From: Tsukamurella pulmonis
GTDB taxonomy: Bacteria; Actinomycetota; Actinomycetes; Mycobacteriales; Mycobacteriaceae
Reading direction: 5' to 3'
Assembly (NCBI RefSeq): GCF_900103175.1
Contig: NZ_FNLF01000002.1
Span: 4,292,136 to 4,356,135, forward strand
DNA length: 64,000 nucleotides
The position numbers were made by a program, and so were the translations under genes. The notes beneath the pieces are model-generated. The model did no database searches. It was not told where the DNA came from and saw only the letters and a list, made by a program, of their open reading frames with translations. Of this stretch, positions 1-10,655 are shown piece by piece. Position 1 is the stretch's first letter, and every line of letters begins with the position of its first letter.

Positions 1-510
1 CGTCCACTCGCCCTCGTTCCACAGCGTCTCGATGTAGTCGGGCACCTGCTCGGCGAAGCCGATCATCCGGCGGTCGGCGACGCGGCGCGCGACCTCGGCG
101 TTGTTGGTGTAGAGCACCCGCGGGCCCAGGGCGCCGAGCGGCTCCATGCCGGGCTCGGTGGGGGCCGGCGCGCCCTCGCGCCGCAGGTCGAGCAGTGCGC
201 CCGAAGAGGCGCCCCGGCTCACCGCCGCGATCGTGGCGGCGCCCTCCAGGTCGAAGACGTAGGCGGCGGCACCGAAGTAGCTGCCGAAGGCCACGTCGAC
301 GATCGCGGGATCGCCGGCGACGACCATCCCGCCGCGGTGGAACTCGTCGTGCAGCGACGGGTCCGACGCGGAGTAGACGAACTCGCGCTCGGCGGCCCAA
401 TCGGCGCGCTCGGAGTTCATGGCGGGCGAGTGGTTGCGCTCATACCAGATGAGCGCGGCGGCCAGCGCCGCGCAGACCACCGCGAGGATCAGGAACACTA
501 CGTACGACAT
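1..510 (-). CDS. Membrane-anchored hypothetical protein (3' end outside window)
   Basis: An open frame of 170 codons runs from an ATG at 510 off the left edge without a stop. The first ~20 residues form one hydrophobic segment (VVFLILAVVCAALAAALIW) followed by a soluble domain, so the product is probably anchored by its N-terminus. The rest is a moderately acidic alpha/beta-looking sequence with no motif I recognise. A purine-rich GGTGG lies just before the ATG. It is followed upstream by another small membrane-anchored protein on the same strand, 33 bases away, so the two may be co-transcribed. Function unknown. Confidence 0.75.
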   Translation of the reverse strand, partial: MSYVVFLILAVVCAALAAALIWYERNHSPAMNSERADWAAEREFVYSASDPSLHDEFHRGGMVVAGDPAIVDVAFGSYFGAAAYVFDLEGAATIAAVSRGASSGALLDLRREGAPAPTEPGMEPLGALGPRVLYTNNAEVARRVADRRMIGFAEQVPDYIETLWNEGEWT

Positions 511-542
511 CGCCACCTACACTAGCGCGTCGACCGGGGAAT

Positions 543-983
543 TCACCCGACGGACGGCGTACCGGCGACCGAGATCTGACCGGCGTAGATCGCGAGCGCC
601 GACTTCCCATCGGTGCTCACCTGGATGATGACCACGTCGCCGACCGCGAGATCGGACAGCGTATTGCCGTGCGTGGTCGTGACCTGGGTATCGGTATCCG
701 TCCGCAGGACGACGGTGCCGCCGTCGGGCGCGGAGCGCACCGTGATCGCCTTCTCGTCGAGGGACAGGACCGCGCCGATGACCTCCCGACCGGGGGTGAT
801 CGCGACGGACCGCTGGTCGCTCACGGAGACCCCGGCGGACTGCGCCGCGGGCTGGATGCGGCGGGATCCCAGGTCGGAGGACACGTGCAGCGCATACGCG
901 AGGCCCGCACCGACGACGCCGATACCGAGCAGGCACAGGATCACCGCGGGCCACGGGCCACGGGCGCGAGCGCCTCCGCCCAC
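543..983 (-). CDS. Small membrane-anchored hypothetical protein
   Basis: 146 residues from GTG at 983, chosen because AGGAGG (997-992) sits 8 bases upstream; a GTG at 992 overlaps that ribosome site and is less likely. After a basic N-terminus there is one transmembrane segment (about residues 10-32), then an extracytoplasmic domain of about 110 residues rich in Val/Thr/Asp with a beta-strand pattern (VRSAPDGGTVVLRTDTDTQV). The latter resembles a small OB- or DUF5666-like beta domain, but I cannot assign a family. It may form an operon with the gene downstream (stop 543, next start 510). Confidence 0.7.
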   Translation of the reverse strand: MGGGARARGPWPAVILCLLGIGVVGAGLAYALHVSSDLGSRRIQPAAQSAGVSVSDQRSVAITPGREVIGAVLSLDEKAITVRSAPDGGTVVLRTDTDTQVTTTHGNTLSDLAVGDVVIIQVSTDGKSALAIYAGQISVAGTPSVG

Positions 984-1122
984 CGCGACCACCTCCTCGC
1001 GTGCGTTCCGACTTCATCCTGCGCGCCGTCCAGCGCATCCTGCGCGAACCTATTCGCCGTGTCTGAGACTGGCCTGTGAATGCGGCGGGCGAATGTCTAT
1101 GCACCCCGCTAGCGTTGTCGGC

Positions 1123-1485
1123 GTGGGACGACTCTGGCCGCCGCGCGCCCTCACCGATGGTGAGGCGCCGGACGCACGGTTCACCTTGGCGAACGAGCGG
1201 ACCTTCCTCGCATGGATCCGGACCTCACTCGGGCTGGTCGCCGCGGCCGTCGGCCTCGAGGCCTTCGCGCCGCACGTCGTGCCCTCGCCGGTGCGGACGC
1301 CGCTCGTCGTGCTGCTACTGCTCGTCGCCGCCGCCCTGGCCGGCTACGCCTTCGCCCGGTGGCTCCGGGTCGAGGGCTCGATGCGCACCGGCCGCGCTCT
1401 GCGCGGCTCCCCCGCGACGCTGGTCCTGTCCGCCCTGATCGTGCTGGCCGGCATCGTCCTGGCCGTCTCGCTGCTGGTGACATGA
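1123..1485 (+). CDS. DUF202 (YidH-type) membrane protein
   Basis: About 120 residues. The sequence RFTLANERTFLAWIRTSLGL is the hallmark N-terminal motif of DUF202/YidH inner-membrane proteins, followed by three hydrophobic helices (about 38-58, 68-88, 100-119). GTG 1123 gives a standard length; an in-frame ATG at 1099 would add eight residues and cannot be excluded. Its stop overlaps the start of a second, shorter DUF202-like gene (ATGA), so the two are translationally coupled and may form a hetero-oligomer. The biochemical role of the family is unknown. Confidence 0.85.
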   Translation: MGRLWPPRALTDGEAPDARFTLANERTFLAWIRTSLGLVAAAVGLEAFAPHVVPSPVRTPLVVLLLLVAAALAGYAFARWLRVEGSMRTGRALRGSPATLVLSALIVLAGIVLAVSLLVT

Positions 1486-1742
1486 GCACGCCCGCACCGT
1501 CGACGCTCGCGGCCGAGCGCACCTGGCTCGCGCGCGTGCGCACCGCGGTCGCGCTGGTGCTGACCTGCGCGATCGTCGCGCGGGCCGCCCTCGAGGCGCG
1601 GCCCGCGGCGGCGCTCGTGTGCCTGGTGGTGGCCGTCGCCGCCGTCGCGACGCTGCGGCTGCGCCCGCCGCTCGCGCACCTGGTGCTCGCCCTGGCGGCG
1701 GCGGCCCTCGCCGCGGTCGGTCTGCTCACCGTCGCGCCGTGA
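1482..1742 (+). CDS. Second, short DUF202-like membrane protein
   Basis: 86 residues starting at the ATG that overlaps the previous stop (ATGA at 1482-1485). It keeps the family motif in the form TLAAERTWLARVRTAVAL and has three hydrophobic segments rich in Ala/Val/Leu. Pairs of DUF202 genes, one long and one short, are usual in actinobacteria, so this is most likely the partner subunit of the preceding gene. No further functional inference is possible. Confidence 0.8.
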   Translation: MSTPAPSTLAAERTWLARVRTAVALVLTCAIVARAALEARPAAALVCLVVAVAAVATLRLRPPLAHLVLALAAAALAAVGLLTVAP

Positions 1743-1791
1743 GTCCTGCGCCCCGGCATTTCCTTCGACATCCCGCGAGGAATCGGACATC

Positions 1792-2724
1792 ATGGCCCGC
1801 GTGAACGAGATGACCGACGCCGCCCGCGCCGCCCGCACCGCCTCCGCCGTCGACGCCGCTGTCGCGGCAGCTCGGGAGCTGGGCCTCGAGGTCACCGACG
1901 CGGCGGTGCTGCACGACCTGTTCTCCGTGGTGGTGCGCCTGGAGCCGGCACCCGTCGTGGTCCGCATGCCGACGGTGCTGCCGGCGACCGAGACCCTCGC
2001 ATCCCTCGCGCGCCGGCAGTCCGACGAGCTGGCGGTGACCGCCTGGCTCGCCGAACGCGGGGTGCCGGTGTTGGAGCCGTCGCCGCTGGTCCCGGCGCGG
2101 CCGGTGCAGCGCGACGGGTTCTCGATGACTTTCTGGGCGTACGTCGAGGAGGCCGCCGCCGAGCCCGACTACGCGGCGAACGCCGAACGCACCGCCGCCC
2201 TGCACACGGCGCTGCGCGAGTACCCGGGCGAACTGGGCTTCCTCGCGACGGCCGATCCGGACGGCGTCGACGCGCATCTCGATCTCCTCGCCGGCCGCCC
2301 CGACCTGTTGCCCGCCGAGGACGTGGCCCGCGCTCGGGAGCAGTGGGCCGGGCTCGCACCGGCGGTCCGTTCCCGCGCCGCGTTCGAGGCCCGCTTCCCG
2401 GGCGTGGAGCTGCAGCCCGTGCACGGCGACTGCCCGCCGGCCAACATGTTCACCGGCGTCGACGGCCTGCGGTACGCGGACTTCGAGCTGATCACCCTCG
2501 GCCCCGTCGAGTGGGATCTGGCGACGCTCGGGCCCGAGCTGGCGGCCGCCTACGACCGCGGCGCAGCCGCCGCCGGTGTCCGCGGCCTGCGCCCCGACGT
2601 GCTGGAGTTCGTGGACGCCGTCGGGATGCTGCGCGCGATCACCGCGCTGGCCCTGGTCCCGCAGCTGCCGGAGCTGGCCGGCTACCTGCAGCCCGTCGTG
2701 GAGCAGTGGCGCGGTATGCGCTGA
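1792..2724 (+). CDS. Aminoglycoside phosphotransferase-fold kinase
   Basis: 310 residues, length typical of the APH/choline-kinase-like family (PF01636). The catalytic loop is HGDCPPANMF (about residues 210-219: catalytic Asp and the metal-binding Asn), followed by the magnesium-binding DFE (about 229-231). The N-terminal lobe is short and Ala-rich and the nucleotide-binding lobe is weakly conserved. Substrate unknown: members phosphorylate antibiotics, sugars, choline or amino acids, and nothing in the neighbourhood points to resistance. It stands alone and ends against a long palindrome shared with the convergent gene. Confidence 0.85.
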   Translation: MARVNEMTDAARAARTASAVDAAVAAARELGLEVTDAAVLHDLFSVVVRLEPAPVVVRMPTVLPATETLASLARRQSDELAVTAWLAERGVPVLEPSPLVPARPVQRDGFSMTFWAYVEEAAAEPDYAANAERTAALHTALREYPGELGFLATADPDGVDAHLDLLAGRPDLLPAEDVARAREQWAGLAPAVRSRAAFEARFPGVELQPVHGDCPPANMFTGVDGLRYADFELITLGPVEWDLATLGPELAAAYDRGAAAAGVRGLRPDVLEFVDAVGMLRAITALALVPQLPELAGYLQPVVEQWRGMR

Positions 2725-2793
2725 CCGAAACCGGGCCGATTCTCGATCAGGATCGATATGCGCCATCCTGATCGAGAATCGGCGCGGTTTCGG
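2725..2793. repeat. Long palindrome between convergent genes (family A, copy 1)
   Basis: Two 29-base arms (2725-2753 and 2765-2793) are reverse complements with one mismatch, separated by an 11-base loop. It fills the gap between the stop at 2724 and the stop at 2797. It starts and ends with CCGAAACCG. It probably acts as a bidirectional terminator. The 14 bases TCAGGATCGATATG (2747-2760) recur at 36398-36411 in another copy, so it is a dispersed element rather than a chance hairpin. Confidence 0.85.
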
Positions 2794-2796
2794 ACG

Positions 2797-3171
2797 TCAT
2801 GCGGCGTCGCGCACCCGGATCCCGACGGTGCCGCCCGCGCCGCGGCGGATCTTGGACCCGGTGACGGTGAGCCGGCCCAGCACGCCGTACTTCTTCGCGA
2901 TCTTCGACCCGGCCTCGCCGCCGTCGACGATCTCGCCGGTGCCGGCGACCTCGGGGCCGGTGGTCTTCTTCCCGCGGGCGTCGCAGGCCTGGACCAGCAC
3001 CGACGGGTTGCGCCGCAGCCGCTTGACCTTCCAGGAGTCGGCGACGGTCCACACCACGAGATCGGCGCCGTCGCGGACGGCCCACAGCGGGGTGGCGACG
3101 GGGGTGCCGTCCTTGCGGAAGGTGGTCAGCAGGACGTACTTGGCATCGGCGACGTCGGCGACGGAGGTCAT
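2797..3171 (-). CDS. PPOX-class F420-dependent oxidoreductase (Rv2061-like)
   Basis: 124 residues in a split-barrel pattern: AKYVLLTTFRKDGTPVATPL at the N-terminus and DGADLVVWTVADSWKVKRLR after it match the short pyridoxamine-phosphate-oxidase-like F420H2-dependent reductases of mycobacteria (TIGR03666-like, recalled, not searched). The family reduces small organic substrates with F420H2; the substrate is unknown. The ATG at 3171 overlaps the stop of the upstream hydrolase gene by four bases (ATGA), so the two are one transcription unit. Confidence 0.8.
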   Translation of the reverse strand: MTSVADVADAKYVLLTTFRKDGTPVATPLWAVRDGADLVVWTVADSWKVKRLRRNPSVLVQACDARGKKTTGPEVAGTGEIVDGGEAGSKIAKKYGVLGRLTVTGSKIRRGAGGTVGIRVRDAA

Positions 3172-4196
3172 AGCCCCAGCGTAACCGGGTAGGACGCGGG
3201 GACGCTGCGGGCGATCCAGCCCGCGATCGCGGCGCTGACCTCGGCGGGCTTCTCCTCCCCCATCCAGTGCCCGGAGTCGACGATCACCTCGGTGAGGTCG
3301 GTGCACGCCGCGCGCATGGGCTCGGCGAGGCGCGTGCCCACGGTGTCGAGCGTCGCGTCGTAGCGGCCGTGCAGGAACAGCGCGGGCACATCGATCCGGC
3401 CGTCGTTCAGCTCGGTCTTCGCGTACTCGGCATCGGCGGGGCTGTTGACGTACCAGGAGTTGGGGCCGGCCATGCCGTTCCGCTCGAAGGCCGCGACGTA
3501 GACGGCGTGGTCCTCGGGCGTGAGCACCGCCGGGTCCAGCGGCAGCCGCGGAACGGGGCCGCCGCCGAACCAGCCGCCGTTGCGGGTGACCAGCGCGGTG
3601 GGCGCCGGGCCCTCGAGGTGGCGCGGGTCGCCGCTGCGGAACAGCGCCGCGACCAGGCCGGACAGGTCGCTCTCGAACTGGGCGGTGGCCTCGTCGAAGG
3701 ACTTGAGGTAGTGCACCTGGTAGTCCCACTGGCCGTACGGGTACTCGTCGGCGGGGTACTTGTCGCGGTCGATGAGGTCGAAGGGCGTCGGCCCGCCCGA
3801 CGGGAAGTGCGGCACGTTGAGCGCGGCGACGGCATCGACGACCTCGGGATGGTGGGTCGCGATGTTCCACACCACGGGCCCGCCCCAGTCGTGCCCGATC
3901 CAGATCGCACTCTCCCGGCCGAGCCCGGCGAGCAGCTCCAGCATGTCGGTCACGGCCTCCTCGCGCCGGTAGTCCGACTTCTCGGGATGCACCGTCGACG
4001 ATCCGTAGCCGCGCATGTCCGGCGCGACGCACCGGAAGCCGAGGGCGCCGAGCGCCCGCAGCTGGTGCCGCCAGGTGTGGCCCAGCTCGGGCCAGCCGTG
4101 CACGAAGACCAGCAGCGGACCGTCGGCCGGGCCGGAGACGAGGTAGGAGGTGGTGTGCCGAGCGGTCCGCACGACGTGCGGCGTCAGGGTCGTCAT
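3168..4196 (-). CDS. Epoxide hydrolase-like alpha/beta hydrolase
   Basis: 342 residues. HGWPE (33-37) is the oxyanion motif of epoxide hydrolases and GHDWGG (101-106) carries the nucleophilic Asp103. A C-terminal GRYDATLDT supplies the acid and SGHWMGEE the catalytic His; a Tyr-rich cap domain lies between. These features favour an epoxide hydrolase over an esterase or dehalogenase. The start MTTLTPH at 4196 fits family length; an upstream in-frame extension to 4289 would add 31 unconserved residues. Translationally coupled to the F420-dependent oxidoreductase downstream. Confidence 0.88.
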   Translation of the reverse strand: MTTLTPHVVRTARHTTSYLVSGPADGPLLVFVHGWPELGHTWRHQLRALGALGFRCVAPDMRGYGSSTVHPEKSDYRREEAVTDMLELLAGLGRESAIWIGHDWGGPVVWNIATHHPEVVDAVAALNVPHFPSGGPTPFDLIDRDKYPADEYPYGQWDYQVHYLKSFDEATAQFESDLSGLVAALFRSGDPRHLEGPAPTALVTRNGGWFGGGPVPRLPLDPAVLTPEDHAVYVAAFERNGMAGPNSWYVNSPADAEYAKTELNDGRIDVPALFLHGRYDATLDTVGTRLAEPMRAACTDLTEVIVDSGHWMGEEKPAEVSAAIAGWIARSVPASYPVTLGL

Positions 4197-4300
4197 GACT
4201 CCACCCTGACACGTCGCGGCACCGGGAGCGGAGGAAGCGGGCCTGATCCACACGGCGCGGGCCCCTTGCCCCCGCGCCGTCGGCGGCACAGTATCGAGAC

Positions 4301-5761
4301 ATGCCCCACGTGATCGTCCAGAACTGCTGCAACGACGCCTCGTGCGTGCCGGAGTGCCCGGTGGACTGCATCCACCCGACGCCCGAGGAGCCCGGCTTCG
4401 CCACCGCCGAGATGCTCTACATCGATCCCGACGTGTGCATCGACTGCGGCGCCTGCATCGACGCCTGTCCGGTCTCGGCGATCACGACGGACTACGAGCT
4501 CACGGAGGAGATGGCGCCCTTCGAGGAGATCAACGCCGACTACTACCGGGCAGTCGGTTCGGCGGCCGACCTGGACCACCCCTACACCGATCCGCAGCTC
4601 GGCCGGCGCCGCCCGCCCGACGGTGCCGAGACGCTGCGGGTCGCGGTGGTGGGCGCGGGCGCGGCGGGGCACTACGCGGTGAGCGAACTGCAGAACCGCA
4701 TCGACGTGCGGTGCGAGATCGACGTCTACGAGCGCCTGCCGGAACCCGGCGGCCTGGTGCGCTTCGGCGTGGCCCCCGACCACGCGTCCACCAAGAAGGT
4801 GCAGGAGCAGTTCGCCGCCGCGCGGGGCCGCAACGACGTCAGCGTGCACCTCGGGGTGGCGGTCGGCGAGGACGTCACCCACGAAGAGCTGGCCCGCACG
4901 CACCACGCCGTGATCTACGCGGTCGGTGCGCTGCACGGGCGGCCGCTGCCGCTGCCCGGCGGCGGCCTTCCGGTCGTCGCGGCCGCCGCCGACTTCGTGG
5001 CCTGGTACAACGGCCATCCCGATCTCGCGGGTCGCCGCTTCGACCTGTCCCACGAGCGGGTCGTGGTGCTGGGCAACGGCAACGTCGCGCTCGACGTCGC
5101 GCGGGTACTCACCGCCGACCCCGAGGTCTTCGTCGGCACGGACATGTCCGACGAGGCCGTCGAGGCCCTGCGCGCCTCGCACGTGCGGGAGGTGGTCGTC
5201 CTCGCCCGACGGGGACCGGACCACGCCGCCTTCACCGCGCCCGAGCTGGTGGGCTTGGCCCGCGCGGTGCCGGTGGTGGTGGATCCCTCCGACCTCGAGA
5301 ACCTCGACGCCGAGCCCGCGGATCCGCAAGCGGCGCATTATGTCCGGCAGAAGCTGGCGCTGCTGCGCGGCCTCGCCGGGACGAGCCCGGCCGAAGGCCG
5401 CCGGGTGGTGCTGCGGTTCGGCACGCGGCCCACGGCGATCACCGCCACCGACGACGGCGCGTCCGTCGCCTTCGACGACCACGGCACGGAGTCGAGCCTC
5501 GACTGCGGCCAGGTGCTCGCGGCGATCGGCCTGCGCGGCACCGCCGTTCCCGGACTGCCCTTCGACGAGGCGGGCGGGGTCATCCCCAACGCCGACGGGC
5601 GGGTCCTGGGCGACGACGGTGCGCCGCTGCCCGGCGTGTACGCCTCCGGCTGGATCAAGCGCGGCGCCACCGGCGTGATCGGGACGAACCGCTACGACGC
5701 CCGCGGCACCGTCGACGCGGTGGTCACCGACTTCCACGAGGGTCTGCTGACCGCGGAGTGA
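4301..5761 (+). CDS. fprB: Ferredoxin-fused ferredoxin-NADP reductase (FprB type)
   Basis: 486 residues. The N-terminal ~100 residues are a bacterial ferredoxin with two cysteine clusters (CCNDASCVPECPVDC; CIDCGACIDACP), enough for a 7Fe/8Fe ferredoxin. From about residue 108 there is an adrenodoxin-reductase-like domain: FAD site VAVVGAGAAGHYAV, NADP site VVVLGNGNVALDVARVL and the terminal GWIKRGATGVIGTNR typical of the family. It should move electrons between NADPH and Fe-S or P450 partners in the cytosol. A strong hairpin terminator follows immediately. Divergent from the epoxide hydrolase gene, with about 100 bases between them. Confidence 0.92.
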   Translation: MPHVIVQNCCNDASCVPECPVDCIHPTPEEPGFATAEMLYIDPDVCIDCGACIDACPVSAITTDYELTEEMAPFEEINADYYRAVGSAADLDHPYTDPQLGRRRPPDGAETLRVAVVGAGAAGHYAVSELQNRIDVRCEIDVYERLPEPGGLVRFGVAPDHASTKKVQEQFAAARGRNDVSVHLGVAVGEDVTHEELARTHHAVIYAVGALHGRPLPLPGGGLPVVAAAADFVAWYNGHPDLAGRRFDLSHERVVVLGNGNVALDVARVLTADPEVFVGTDMSDEAVEALRASHVREVVVLARRGPDHAAFTAPELVGLARAVPVVVDPSDLENLDAEPADPQAAHYVRQKLALLRGLAGTSPAEGRRVVLRFGTRPTAITATDDGASVAFDDHGTESSLDCGQVLAAIGLRGTAVPGLPFDEAGGVIPNADGRVLGDDGAPLPGVYASGWIKRGATGVIGTNRYDARGTVDAVVTDFHEGLLTAE

Positions 5762-5769
5762 GAAACACG

Positions 5770-5803
5770 AAAGCGGGCGCGACCGTGGTGGTCGCGCCCG
5801 CTC
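5770..5803. terminator. Strong hairpin terminator between fprB and clpB
   Basis: AGCGGGCGCGACC and GGTCGCGCCCGCT form a perfect 13-base-pair stem with a five-base loop between the convergent stops at 5761 and 5817. There is little T tract on either side, so it is probably a GC-rich bidirectional terminator. Confidence 0.85.
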
Positions 5804-5816
5804 TCGTCGGGTGGGA

Positions 5817-8369
<2,553 letters not shown>

Positions 8370-8407
8370 GTACTTCCTCCTGGACGTCTCGAACACTTCT
8401 CAAGCAA

Positions 8408-8428
8408 CCTGAGCCATCTGCGCTCAAG
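8408..8428. promoter_or_regulatory. HAIR-like HspR operator, clpB proximal
   Basis: CCTGAGC, seven-base spacer, GCTCAAG: matches the HAIR consensus CTTGAGT-N7-ACTCAAG with three mismatches. It lies 38 bases upstream of the clpB start. Confidence 0.75.
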
Positions 8429-8459
8429 TATGCCTTCTGAGTCCTTCAACGCGCAGAAC

Positions 8460-8480
8460 CTTGAGTCTGTTCCGCTCAAC
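8460..8480. promoter_or_regulatory. HAIR-like HspR operator, clpB distal
   Basis: CTTGAGT, seven-base spacer, GCTCAAC: the left half is perfect and the right half has two mismatches to the HAIR consensus. It lies about 90 bases upstream of clpB and 52 bases from the proximal site; the spacing suggests cooperative HspR binding. Confidence 0.8.
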
Positions 8481-8640
8481 TCGTTCGGAGATGCATGACC
8501 GCCATCACAGCCCCGACCATGCGCGCCGCACCCTGCCCGAACAGCGGCAGCTCGACGGCGGCGTGGGCCACGGCGGGCGCCGGGAGCACGACCATCAGGG
8601 CCGCCAGGGTCGCGGCCGTGCGCCGCCGGGTGAGGTTCAC
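8476..8640 (-). CDS. Possible small exported peptide
   Basis: 54 codons from GTG 8640: a basic N-terminus (NLTRRRT), a hydrophobic stretch TAATLAALMVVLPAPAVAHA that looks like a signal peptide, then only ~28 residues. There is no recognisable family and the ribosome site is weak. It lies downstream of an SGNH hydrolase gene and upstream of the clpB operators. The signal-peptide pattern is the sole argument that it is real; in such GC-rich DNA it could be fortuitous. Confidence 0.35.
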   Translation of the reverse strand: MNLTRRRTAATLAALMVVLPAPAVAHAAVELPLFGQGAARMVGAVMAVMHLRTS

Positions 8641-8710
8641 GGGAGAACCGTATGCGGCGGGCGGGGCCTCCGCCCTGACGCGCGCACCCGTTCCGGGGGT
8701 GGTCCCAGCT

Positions 8711-9355
8711 CTACCCCGCGGCGTCGGCGAGCGCCGCGACGCGCTCGGCGAGCTTCTGGTGGGTCGCGGCGTCGGGGTGCCCGTCACTGCTCGATCCGTA
8801 GACCCAGCCCTCGCTGAGCGGGGAGATGACGGAGACCGAGGGATCGACGGCGCGGGCGGCGCCCACGATGGCGGCCTCGGTGGCGCGGGCGTCGGGGCCG
8901 CTGCCGTGCACCGTCGGGAAGACGGTGATGAGCGCGATCCTGGCGTTCGGCGCCTGCTGGCGCACCGTCGTGATCACCTGTCGCGCGCGGGTGTCGATCG
9001 CGGAGGTGGACGCGCCCACGTCGTTCGAGCCCGCCTGCACCACGACGAGTGCGGGGTTGCGCTCAGTCAGCTTCGCGGCCTGCGTCAGCCCGGCGATGGA
9101 GCCGTCGGCGTAGCCCGCGCCGCTGCGGGCGCTGAGGTAGACCGAGCGGCGCTCGATGGCGCTGATCATCCGCGGGTAGGCCACGACGCCGGCGACCTCG
9201 TAGCCCGTCGAGATCGAGGCCCCGATCACGACGATGGGCCGGCCGTCGGACTCCCGCGGGGCGGACGCGGGCTCGGCGGCGACGGCGCCCGCCCCGACCG
9301 ACGCGATCACCACGGCTCCGATTCCGGCCAATACCCCGAAACGCGACACGCTCAT
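8711..9355 (-). CDS. Secreted SGNH/GDSL hydrolase, copy 2
   Basis: 214 residues with a signal peptide (about 1-30, ending AVAAEPASA). Blocks of the SGNH family: VVIGASIS (block I, nucleophile Ser of GAS), GYADGS (block II Gly), AGSNDVGAS (block III Asn) and SDGHPD (block V Asp-x-x-His). It should be an extracytoplasmic esterase or lipase; the substrate is unknown. It closely resembles the gene just upstream (9445-10425) across the whole catalytic domain, so the pair arose by tandem duplication. ATG 9355 preferred over 9376. Confidence 0.85.
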   Translation of the reverse strand: MSVSRFGVLAGIGAVVIASVGAGAVAAEPASAPRESDGRPIVVIGASISTGYEVAGVVAYPRMISAIERRSVYLSARSGAGYADGSIAGLTQAAKLTERNPALVVVQAGSNDVGASTSAIDTRARQVITTVRQQAPNARIALITVFPTVHGSGPDARATEAAIVGAARAVDPSVSVISPLSEGWVYGSSSDGHPDAATHQKLAERVAALADAAG

Positions 9356-9444
9356 GCCGACATCTTGACACACCATTCGTCACATGAGTAACTTCCGTGA
9401 TCTTTCATCACGGATGCAACAGGGGAAACGTCGATGTGCGGCGA

Positions 9445-10425
9445 TCAGCCGATGCCTGCGATGCGCTCCGCGAGCCGCTCGTGGGCCGCGGCGCCGGGGT
9501 GCCCGTCGCTCGCGGCGCGGTAGGTCCAGCCCTCGTCGAGCGGCGAGATGACGACGACGCCGGGGTCCACCGAGCGGGCGGCGTCGATGATCGCCGTATC
9601 CGTGGCGTGGGCCGCGGTGCCGCGGTGGATCGACGGGAAGACGGTGACCACGGCGATCTTCGCGTTCGGGGCCTGTCGGCGCACCGTCCCGACGACCTGC
9701 CGGACCTGGCCCGCGATCACCGTCGGCGACGCACCGACGTCGTTGGTGCCCGCCTGCAGCACCACCAGCGACGGGTTGCGCGCCGGCAGGTCCGCCGCCC
9801 GCGTGAGGCGGCCCATGGAACCGTCGGCGTATCCGGCGCCCACGCGGGCGCTGACGTAGACGTTGCGGCCGGACATCGCGCCCACCTGGCGCGGGTAGGC
9901 GGCGGGCGCGGAGACGGCCTTGCCCGAGGAGACGGAGGCCCCGATCACCACGACGCTGCGCCGGTCGGTGCGGGTCCCGCCCCGGGGCGCGGGCTTGGGC
10001 GCGACGGCGCGGCGGGCCTCGGCCACGCGCACGCCGGGCCGCACCGCTGCGACGGGTGCCGCGGCGCGGTGGATCGCGGCGGGCCGGGTGGCAGGCGCCG
10101 GCCGGACGGCGGGCGCCGGCCGGGCGGCGGGCGCAGGCGTCTGGGCGACCGCGGTTCCGGGGGCGGCGGCGACGCGTTCGGCGGCGACGGGCCCGCGGGC
10201 GGCGGGCTTCACAACAACGGGTGCGGCGACGCGCTTCACAACAGTGGGTGCGCCCGCGGACGACTGTGCGTGCGCGACGGGGATCGCGGCGCCGGGCTGC
10301 GCGGCGCCCGTGCCGGGATCGGCGGAGGCCGCGGCGATCGCGAACGGTGCGCAGGCGATGCCCGCCCCCAGGGCGATCCCGAGCCCCCATCGACGCAGGT
10401 GGCGACTGTTCCGCGGGGCGACCAT
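9445..10425 (-). CDS. Secreted SGNH/GDSL hydrolase with Ala/Pro-rich stalk, copy 1
   Basis: 326 residues from ATG 10425, preceded by a GAGAGAGG ribosome site. Signal peptide about 1-36, then an Ala/Pro/Val/Arg-rich linker of about 120 residues, then the SGNH domain with VVIGASVSSG, GYADGSMG, QAGTNDVGAS and SDGHPG. The catalytic domain is paralogous to the next gene, but the stalk is unique to this copy and could span the cell envelope or arabinogalactan layer. Likely an envelope-associated esterase. Confidence 0.85.
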   Translation of the reverse strand: MVAPRNSRHLRRWGLGIALGAGIACAPFAIAAASADPGTGAAQPGAAIPVAHAQSSAGAPTVVKRVAAPVVVKPAARGPVAAERVAAAPGTAVAQTPAPAARPAPAVRPAPATRPAAIHRAAAPVAAVRPGVRVAEARRAVAPKPAPRGGTRTDRRSVVVIGASVSSGKAVSAPAAYPRQVGAMSGRNVYVSARVGAGYADGSMGRLTRAADLPARNPSLVVLQAGTNDVGASPTVIAGQVRQVVGTVRRQAPNAKIAVVTVFPSIHRGTAAHATDTAIIDAARSVDPGVVVISPLDEGWTYRAASDGHPGAAAHERLAERIAGIG

Positions 10426-10655
10426 CAGACGGACCTCTCTCGGATCGAGGTGGAGCACGGGCGGCACGCCGACGGTCGCGGAATGCACAGGACGAACCCG
10501 CGGCGCGATGCCGCGGGCTCCGAGGAGGAATCTACTCGAACCACCCGCCGGCCCGGCCGACCGACCCGCGGGTTCCGCGTCCCCTCTGCCATCGCAACGC
10601 GACGTACCATGGAGCGGTCCGAAGCAGGGTTCGACGAGGCGGGAGCAGAGCGGCA

